Part shown: positions 58,511-64,000 of the stretch, one piece after another
Numbering within the stretch: position 1 is the stretch's first letter
How the letters are laid out: the number at the start of each line of letters is the position of its first letter
Source: Rhizobium aethiopicum
GTDB lineage: Bacteria; Pseudomonadota; Alphaproteobacteria; Rhizobiales; Rhizobiaceae
Length of the DNA stretch: 64,000 bases
Direction of reading: 5' to 3'
Assembly: GCF_900094625.1 (NCBI RefSeq)
Contig: NZ_FMAJ01000002.1
Location: forward strand, 496,001-560,000
Program-made: the position numbers and the translations under genes
Notes under the pieces: model-generated
Told to the model about the DNA's origin: nothing
What the model saw: the letters and a program-made list of their open reading frames with translations, nothing else
Databases searched by the model: none

Positions 58511-59731
58511 ATGGACTCGTTGATTACGGCCGCGGCGAGGGCGCTGGCATCGGGTGATGCGCTCGGCGCGCTGAAACGGGTGGCGCTGCGCGATGACGCG
58601 CCGGCGCTGGCGTTGCGCGGCATTGCCATGGCGCAGCTTGGCGATCTCATCCGTGCCAAAGCGCTGCTGAAGAGTGCGGCGCGCGCGTTCGGACCGCGGG
58701 AGGCGGTGGCGCGGGCCCGCTGCATCGTCGCCGAGGCTGAGATAGCGCTGGTCTCGCGCGATCTCGGCTGGCCGCCGAAGGCGCTGGAGGCGGCGCGCAA
58801 GGTTTTGGAAGCGCATGGCGACCGGGTCAATGCCGCCCATGCCGGCAATATCGCCATTCGCCGGCTGGTGCTGATCGGCCGGCTGGACGAAGCCGAGCAG
58901 GCGCTGGCCGCGCTCGACCCGACGCCGCTGCCGCCGGCATTGCGGGCCGCCCATGAGCTGGTGGCATCGGGCATAGAAATCCGCCGTCTGCGCACGCAGG
59001 CGGCGCGCGCAGCCCTCGATCGGGCAAAGCTTGCGGCGCAGCGGGCCGATATGCCGGTGCTGACGGCGGAAGTCGAAACTGCCGCGCGCGTGCTCGATCT
59101 GCCGGCGGCGCGGCTCGTCTCACGCGGGGACGAGCGGCCGCTGCTGCTTGCCGACGTGGAGGCGCTCTTTTCCAACGGTACGGTCGTCGTCGACGCCTGC
59201 CGCCATGTCGTGCGTGCGGCCGGCGCGGTGGTGCCGCTGGCGAGCCGGCCGGTGCTGTTTGCGCTCGCCCGTGCGCTAGCTGAAGCCTGGCCGGGGGATG
59301 TGGCGCGGGGGGCGCTGATCGCACGGGCCTTCCGCGGCAAACATGCCGACGAATCGCATCGCGCCCGGCTGCGCGTCGAGATCGGCCGGCTGCGCGCCGA
59401 ACTTGCGGGAATGGCGGAAGTCTCCGCGACCAAGCGCGGCTTCGCACTTTCGCCGCGCGATGCGGGCGAAATCGCGGTGTTAGCTCCGCTCGTCGAAGGG
59501 CCGCATGCGGCGGTGCTCGCCTTCCTCGCCGATGGCGAGGCGTGGTCGAGTTCGGCGCTTGCAATCGCGCTCGGCGCCAGCCCCCGCACGGTGCAGCGGG
59601 CACTGGATTCGCTCGCTGGCGAGGAGAAAGTGCAGGCAATCGGGCGCGGACGGGCGCGCCGCTGGATGAGCCCGCCGCTCTCCTCTTTCCCGACGATCTT
59701 GTTACTCCCCGGGCCACTGCCGAGCGACTAA
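58511..59731 (+). CDS. HTH regulator with N-terminal helical repeats
   Basis: 406 residues, Ala/Arg/Leu-rich. Residues about 1-230 are helical pairs that look TPR-like (AALALRGIAMAQLG style repeats such as AIAMAQLGDLIRAKALLKSA). The C-terminal 60 residues contain a winged-helix: SSSALAIALGASPRTVQRAL, DSLAGEEKVQAIGRGRARRW. No receiver or kinase domain. It is divergent from the DUF899 operon (115 bases) and 27 bases upstream of the beta-propeller-like gene. Probable transcription factor of one or both; family not recognised precisely. Confidence 0.7.
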   Translation: MDSLITAAARALASGDALGALKRVALRDDAPALALRGIAMAQLGDLIRAKALLKSAARAFGPREAVARARCIVAEAEIALVSRDLGWPPKALEAARKVLEAHGDRVNAAHAGNIAIRRLVLIGRLDEAEQALAALDPTPLPPALRAAHELVASGIEIRRLRTQAARAALDRAKLAAQRADMPVLTAEVETAARVLDLPAARLVSRGDERPLLLADVEALFSNGTVVVDACRHVVRAAGAVVPLASRPVLFALARALAEAWPGDVARGALIARAFRGKHADESHRARLRVEIGRLRAELAGMAEVSATKRGFALSPRDAGEIAVLAPLVEGPHAAVLAFLADGEAWSSSALAIALGASPRTVQRALDSLAGEEKVQAIGRGRARRWMSPPLSSFPTILLLPGPLPSD

Positions 59732-59758
59732 TATGGTCAAATCCACAAGGAGGAAGAG

Positions 59759-60391
59759 ATGAAGAAATCTGCCGCGACCATCTTGCGTGAATATGGACCC
59801 TTTCCGGATGCCGAGCGCGTCAACGGCGTCACTTTCGACGGCCGCCACGTCTGGTTCGCCTCCGGCGACAGGCTGAACGCGCTCGATCCGGACAGCGGGG
59901 AGGTGGTGCGCTCGATCGAGGTCGCCTCCCACGCCGGCACGGCCTTCGACGGCGAGTTCCTTTATCAGATCGCCGAGGACGTCATTCACAAGATCGACCC
60001 GAAGAGCGGGCAAATCCTTTCCACAATCCCGGCCCCCGGCAATGGCGGCGATTCCGGTCTCGCCTGGGCCGAGGGTACGCTCTGGGTCGGCCAGCACCGC
60101 GGCCGCAGGATCCACCAGATCGATTCCGAAACCGGCCAGATTCTGCGCACCATCGAATCCAACCGCGTCGTCACAGGCGTCACCTGGGTCGACGGCCAGC
60201 TCTGGCACGGCACCTGGGAAGGCGACGATAGCGACGTCAGGCGCATCGACCCGGAGACGGGCGAGGTGCTGGAACGGCTTGATATGCCCGAAGGCACCGG
60301 CGTCTCCGGCCTGGAATCCGACGGCGCCGGCTGCTTCTTCTGCGGCGGAGGCGGCAGCGGCAAGATCCGCGCCGTGCGCCGGCCGGGGTAA
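59759..60391 (+). CDS. Beta-propeller-like protein (Vgb/glutamine cyclotransferase-like)
   Basis: 210 residues made of repeating motifs: VNGVTFDGRHVWFASGDRLN, GEVVRSIEVASHAGTAFDGE, SGQILSTIPAPGNGGDSGLA, GQILRTIESNRVVTGVTWVD. About 40 residues per blade, five blades. This fits the NHL/Vgb/glutamine-cyclotransferase-like superfamily, without visible catalytic residues. The RBS AAGGAGGAAGAG is strong. It is 27 bases downstream of the HTH gene, likely one unit. Ligand or target unknown. Confidence 0.78.
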   Translation: MKKSAATILREYGPFPDAERVNGVTFDGRHVWFASGDRLNALDPDSGEVVRSIEVASHAGTAFDGEFLYQIAEDVIHKIDPKSGQILSTIPAPGNGGDSGLAWAEGTLWVGQHRGRRIHQIDSETGQILRTIESNRVVTGVTWVDGQLWHGTWEGDDSDVRRIDPETGEVLERLDMPEGTGVSGLESDGAGCFFCGGGGSGKIRAVRRPG

Positions 60392-60705
60392 GACCCGTTG
60401 CGCGAAGCGGAAGCAATCGATCCAGGGAGTCGATGCCAGGATGGAACGCCCCTGAGCCATTTGAGGGTCGGGAGAGGGGGGAAGTAGGAGGTGCGGCGCC
60501 GGGAGGTCGGCGCCGGCTGTCTCTCCCCAGCGATAGCCAGCCTCGAAGGGCCCGGTGCCAAGTCCGAAGTCGATCTCAAGGGTCAAGTTGCTAGAGCTTC
60601 GGTGCGCGATTGATTTCCTCACGTGGCGATCTACTTTCGCGGCAGTGTCAAGGCTTCGGTCGGTCGAGGTTGCACGCTTGGCCGGCATGGCCGCGAGGAG
60701 AGACT
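60392..60705. other. Gene-free stretch before the phosphotriesterase-like gene
   Basis: 314 bases. A GC-rich CGGCGCC pair (about 60493-60513) is present; no frame with RBS, no terminator or repeat arm in common with the others was recognised. The right end provides GAGGAGAGACT, the RBS of the next gene. Confidence 0.4.
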
Positions 60706-61620
60706 TTGAAACAGCTGCGCACGACGCTCGGGCTTAAGAGCAAATCCGAACTTGGGATGATCCTCCCGCACGAGCACATTTTCGTCGACCTCAGAACGCC
60801 CGACCAGCCCGGTTATGCCGAAGCAGATGTCGAAGACGTCGTTCGGCTGATGGGCCCCGAAATCGAGCGCATCAAGAAGCTCGGGGTGACGGCATTGGTT
60901 GAATGCTCGACGGGTGGGGTCGGGCGCCGTGCGGATATCGATCTTGCTGTGTCGCTTGCAACGGATTTTCCGATCGTCGTTCCCACTGGAGTTTACCGCG
61001 AGCCTTGGATTCCTGAATGGGTTCGCGAAGCTTCCGAGGAAAAGTTGGAGGCTTGGATGCTTCGTGAGCTGACGGAGCAGATCGATGACACCGGGTTCCA
61101 GGCGGGCTGGATCAAGCTCAGCGCCGGCGATGACGGCATGACTGCGCTCGAGACGAAAATTCTGAGGGCAGCCGCGCGCGCCGCGGCGCAGACGAACGCC
61201 GTTATCGGCAGTCATACGATCAGAGGACGGGTCGTCATGGATCAGCTCGGTGTCATCGAGGCGGAAGGCTACAGGGCCGACAGATTCATCTCGATCCACA
61301 CGCAGGAGGAGAAGGACTTCGCCTATCACATCGCTGTCGCCGAGCGAGGCGCCTGGATCGAGTATGATCATGTCGGCCGGGCAGGGGATGACGAGGTGGC
61401 GGAGCTGGTGATCAGGGCGCTGGAGGCGGGCTGCGGCAACCGCATGTTGTTGAGCCATGACCGCGGCTGGTTCGATCCGGCGTTGCCGAAGGGCGGGATA
61501 CCTAAGCCATACACCCACCTTTCCACCGTCTTGCTACCTGAGCTGAAACGGCGGGGCGTAGACGAAGGCATCCTGATGCGCCTGACACACGACAATCCGT
61601 TTGAGGCTTTCGCCCGATAG
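60706..61620 (+). CDS. Phosphotriesterase-family metal-dependent hydrolase
   Basis: 304 residues of the amidohydrolase TIM barrel, PTE subfamily. Metal ligands: HEH in [10 protein letters not shown] near residue 20, bridging Lys in [10 protein letters not shown] near 140, His in [11 protein letters not shown] and [10 protein letters not shown], and the late Asp in LLSHDRGWF. All are present, so it should be an active hydrolase (lactonase or phosphotriesterase type). TTG at 60706 with GAGGAGAGACT is chosen; the frame opens farther without RBS. No partner visible. Confidence 0.85.
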   Translation: MKQLRTTLGLKSKSELGMILPHEHIFVDLRTPDQPGYAEADVEDVVRLMGPEIERIKKLGVTALVECSTGGVGRRADIDLAVSLATDFPIVVPTGVYREPWIPEWVREASEEKLEAWMLRELTEQIDDTGFQAGWIKLSAGDDGMTALETKILRAAARAAAQTNAVIGSHTIRGRVVMDQLGVIEAEGYRADRFISIHTQEEKDFAYHIAVAERGAWIEYDHVGRAGDDEVAELVIRALEAGCGNRMLLSHDRGWFDPALPKGGIPKPYTHLSTVLLPELKRRGVDEGILMRLTHDNPFEAFAR

Positions 61621-61938
61621 CGCGTGGTCGGGTGACGGGAACCCGCATTATACCAATTAGGAGAGTGAGCGGAGCCGATGCCTGACACAGGTTCCGATCT
61701 CCTGCAAGAGCGATATACATGCCATCTCCACAACGTTCCTGCGATAGCGGATATTACTTGTTCGTCGGATGGAGTCGGCGTCGAGATAGGCGCGGGTGAA
61801 TTCCTCAAGACCCGATTCACCCGCTCACAGTCGCTCTACTTCGCAAGGGCGGAGGTTTCCCGGAATGCTATGGGGGCCGTTTAGCGGTCCCGATCGAGCG
61901 GTGTGGGATCGTCCAAGAGGCGCTGACAAGACGACTAT
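61621..61938. other. Gene-poor stretch with a doubtful 68-codon frame
   Basis: 318 bases between convergent genes. On the plus strand 61678-61884 opens after GGAGAGTGAGCGGAGCCG with ATG and encodes a 68-residue product (MPDTGSDLLQERYTCHLHNV) without recognisable features. It might be a small gene, but codon use is less biased than neighbours and I do not list it as a CDS. GGTTTCCCGG and GGGATCG at the right end are without clear meaning. Confidence 0.35.
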
Positions 61939-62475
61939 TTATCCCGACTGATTCTCGTCGAATAGAAGCGCCATGCCGATCGCATCGATGAAGCGGCCAT
62001 CGATGCGCGCCGCGCGCCGAATTATGCCTTCCCGCGTGAATCCCAGTTTTTCATAGAGTGCGATCGCGCGGGTATTGTCCTTGTATACGTCGAGTTCGAT
62101 CCTCATAAAGCCAGCTCCCTGCGCGGCTAGCAATGTCGTCTCGATGAGCTTTCGCCCTAGACCCTGGCCACGATAGGCGGGAAGAATTCCCATTCCGAGG
62201 CGTCCGCGATGGGCGTTCGCGGGAAAGAAGTGTCGGCTGATATCACACCAGCCGACGACCTCTTCCTCGATTAGGGCAACGAATTGCGGATTGCCTTTTG
62301 CAATCATCCCCATCACGAACTCACGCGTTTGCGGCAAGGGCGTTGCTTCCAGCAGGGACAGGTATTTTTTCTCCCGCGCGACCACGTCGAGGGCGCGGTG
62401 AAAGCTGTCGATGTGCGCGGCTGCGATCGGTTCGATGCTGATGCCCAATGGATTGGGGGACGTTGCGGCGGCCAT
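61939..62475 (-). CDS. GNAT-family N-acetyltransferase
   Basis: 178 residues. Acetyl-CoA binding motif GMGILPAYRGQGLGRKLIET near residue 110 (RGxGxG), followed by RIELDVYKDNTRAIALYEKL and GFTREG, typical of RimI/phosphinothricin-like enzymes. Start at 62475 with GAAGGAGAACGC; a longer frame exists. Convergent with nothing; divergent from the histidine kinase gene (130 bases). Acyl acceptor unknown. Confidence 0.9.
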   Translation of the reverse strand: MAAATSPNPLGISIEPIAAAHIDSFHRALDVVAREKKYLSLLEATPLPQTREFVMGMIAKGNPQFVALIEEEVVGWCDISRHFFPANAHRGRLGMGILPAYRGQGLGRKLIETTLLAAQGAGFMRIELDVYKDNTRAIALYEKLGFTREGIIRRAARIDGRFIDAIGMALLFDENQSG

Positions 62476-62605
62476 GCGTTCTCCTTCAAAGGTAGCGAGA
62501 TGAAACAGACATGCCGCAGAACCGCACGGAAGCGCATAATTCACCGTCCGTCAACTTTTGCGTGTCAATTTCGATGGGACGGGCGCCATCAAAAGGTTGC
62601 GAGTA

Positions 62606-64000
62606 TTGAAGGTCAGGCTGACATCGCACATCACGCTCGTCCTGGTGACGCTCACCTGCGCGGCGGCCGTTTTTCTTTGCGGCTTTGCCTGGCTCGCCGC
62701 CGTGAAGGTCGACGATTTCTATCTGCGTCGACAGGCCGACTTCGTGCGCCAAGGACTGGAAGAGCAGATCCACGCGCTCCCCCGGGAGCAGGAAAGCGTA
62801 ACCAAATGGGACGACGCCTTCCTTTATGCCAAGCAGCGGAACCATGAATGGCTGCTTGACAATGTTGGCCGCTGGATGAGTCGATATTTCGAACACGACA
62901 GAACCTACATCTTCGACGATAGCAACCGCCTGATGTTTGCTTTCCGCGACGGGACGGATGCCATGCCGCCGCGGCTTGCCAGTGACGACGGTCAGGAAAT
63001 GACGGCGCTGGCCGGCGAGACGCGCGCAGCTCTCCTCGAGGGCAAGAAGCCTGGCGCCGAGCTGCTTGGCCAGCTGGCCAGGGTTCGCACGATCATGGTC
63101 GGCAACAGGCCGGCGATCGCAAGCGCGCGCCCCATGCTGCCGAGTTCGACGCGGATGCAGATCCAGGCAGGCCAGGAATTCATCGCGGTCTCCGTCAAAT
63201 TCATCGACGGAAAAGTCGCCGAAAACATCGGCCATTATGCCAGGCTCGAAGGTCTGCGCTTTACGGCGTCGAAGGGCCCGGACGAGCGGGCGCAGGTGCC
63301 TGTATCTGTGCATGACGGCGGCATGATCGGCTATCTCGTGTGGCAGCCGATCCGGCCGGGCTTCATGCTGCTTCAGCAGATCGCGCCGGCGGGGCTCGGC
63401 TGCCTGGTCCTGCTGATCGCGGCGGTGTTCTGGCTCGGACGAGGACTGCATCGCACCTCACTGACCTTGCTGGACAGCCAGGCCGAACTCACCCACCACC
63501 GCAACCATCTGGAAGAGATGGTGGCGGATCGAACAGCCGAAATCGAAAGACAGAGGGAAGAGCTTGACCGGCTGCTGGTGCACGAACGCCAGGTGAATGC
63601 GCTGCAGCGCCAGTTCGTCGCCATGGCGTCGCACGAGTTTCGAACGCCGCTTGCCATCATCGACGCAGCCGCGCAGCGGCTCTGCCGCTCGACGACCAAT
63701 GTCAGTGGCGAATATGTTCACGAAAAGGCTGGTGTGATCCGCAGCGCGGTGGTGCGCATGGTCGATCTCATGGAGAGCATCCTTGCCAGCGGCCGGCTCG
63801 AAACCGGACAGATCATCCTGAAGCGGAGCGAAGGTGACCTGAAAGCCTTGCTCGTCACCTGCTGCGATAGGCAGCGCGAGCTCAGCCCTTCGCATGTTTT
63901 CCATCTCCATCTCCAGCCCATCCCTGACCGATTGACGTTCGATCGAGGCGCGATGGAACAGGTCTTCACCAATCTGATTTCGAACGCCGTCAAATATTCG
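62606..64000 (+). CDS. Sensor histidine kinase with CHASE4-like periplasmic domain, truncated
   Basis: At least 465 residues; the frame runs off the right edge. Starting at a TTG (AAAAGG nine bases upstream; a TTG three codons earlier is equal) there is one helix (ITLVLVTLTCAAAVFLCGFA), a periplasmic part of about 220 residues (VDDFYLRRQADFVRQGLEEQ, SVTKWDDAFLYAKQRN..., FDDSNRLMFAF) resembling CHASE4, a second helix (GLGCLVLLIAAVFWLGRGL), a coiled coil (LEEMVADRTAEIERQREELD), a HisKA domain with the phospho-acceptor His in FVAMASHEFRTPLAI, and the start of the ATPase domain (N-box LISNAVKYS). The response regulator is outside the window. Confidence 0.88.
   Translation, partial: MKVRLTSHITLVLVTLTCAAAVFLCGFAWLAAVKVDDFYLRRQADFVRQGLEEQIHALPREQESVTKWDDAFLYAKQRNHEWLLDNVGRWMSRYFEHDRTYIFDDSNRLMFAFRDGTDAMPPRLASDDGQEMTALAGETRAALLEGKKPGAELLGQLARVRTIMVGNRPAIASARPMLPSSTRMQIQAGQEFIAVSVKFIDGKVAENIGHYARLEGLRFTASKGPDERAQVPVSVHDGGMIGYLVWQPIRPGFMLLQQIAPAGLGCLVLLIAAVFWLGRGLHRTSLTLLDSQAELTHHRNHLEEMVADRTAEIERQREELDRLLVHERQVNALQRQFVAMASHEFRTPLAIIDAAAQRLCRSTTNVSGEYVHEKAGVIRSAVVRMVDLMESILASGRLETGQIILKRSEGDLKALLVTCCDRQRELSPSHVFHLHLQPIPDRLTFDRGAMEQVFTNLISNAVKYS

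Noticed and set aside
61678..61884. Possible 68-residue gene with a plausible RBS
   Set aside because: Product has no recognisable features and the codon pattern is unconvincing; kept as a comment in the intergenic entry only.

Overview
The window is GC-rich, densely coded chromosomal DNA that looks like a fast-growing rhizobium (Rhizobium leguminosarum/etli type). Three things support this: protein family choice (ribH2-type lumazine synthase behind an FMN riboswitch, chromate ChrB/ChrA pair, RcnB-like and GCG_CRPN-like small secreted proteins, OhrR-like MarR), GC-biased codon use, and several families of rhizobial intergenic palindromes scattered between genes. Assignment to genus is an inference; no rRNA is present. 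I see no transposase, phage or CRISPR array.

Layout. 1-11.9 kb: a partial DUF2278 gene, an aldo/keto reductase, an OhrR-like regulator divergent from a secreted alpha/beta hydrolase, AraC regulator plus SDR, a ferric-iron-type (Fbp) ABC transporter operon, an EEP-family nuclease/phosphatase coupled to a Nudix hydrolase, and a PhzF-like isomerase. 12-18.8 kb: tRNA-Lys(CTT), a tandem pair of small four-cysteine secreted proteins, a candidate minus-strand sRNA, a proline-rich membrane protein, chrB-chrA, a CorC/HlyC membrane protein, a VOC protein and an RcnB-like protein. 18.9-23.8 kb: a complete zinc-scarcity locus: a CobW-type GTPase with a 57-residue cysteine-rich downstream gene, znuA, and divergently znuC-znuB-zur, with three palindromic Zur-box-like sites in the two control regions. 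23.9-34.4 kb: accessory and metabolic genes (hypotheticals, SnoaL-like, ICMT-like, gamma-carbonic anhydrase/FAH pair, nucleotidyltransferase behind a structured leader or sRNA, EamA exporter/LysR pair, a lipoprotein, NAD epimerase, DUF308-like protein divergent from TetR with clear operators).

34.8-42.2 kb is the most unusual part. A 1255-residue exported protein joins a FecR domain, TPR repeats and a C-terminal outer-membrane beta-barrel. It is translationally coupled to a CHASE2 class III nucleotide cyclase, and the pair is divergent from a small membrane protein with the architecture of Pycsar effectors (PycTM). A DUF1194 secreted vWA-like protein follows. 42.3-46.9 kb: VOC protein, ribH2 with FMN riboswitch, SRPBCC protein, GCG_CRPN-like protein, small hypothetical, and a second, soluble class III cyclase. 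47-50.8 kb: a siderophore ABC importer (binding protein, two permeases, ATPase), convergent with a methyltransferase. 51.6-64 kb: ArsR-MFS efflux pair with a perfect operator palindrome, LysR, luciferase-like monooxygenase, SDR with a membrane tail, DUF899 protein and its partner, an HTH regulator with helical repeats, a beta-propeller-like protein, a phosphotriesterase-like hydrolase, a GNAT acetyltransferase, and a truncated CHASE4-like sensor histidine kinase running off the right edge.

The themes are metal homeostasis (zinc, iron, chromate, possibly nickel/cobalt), cyclic-nucleotide signalling at the envelope, and one-component regulator/target pairs whose operators can be read directly in the sequence.
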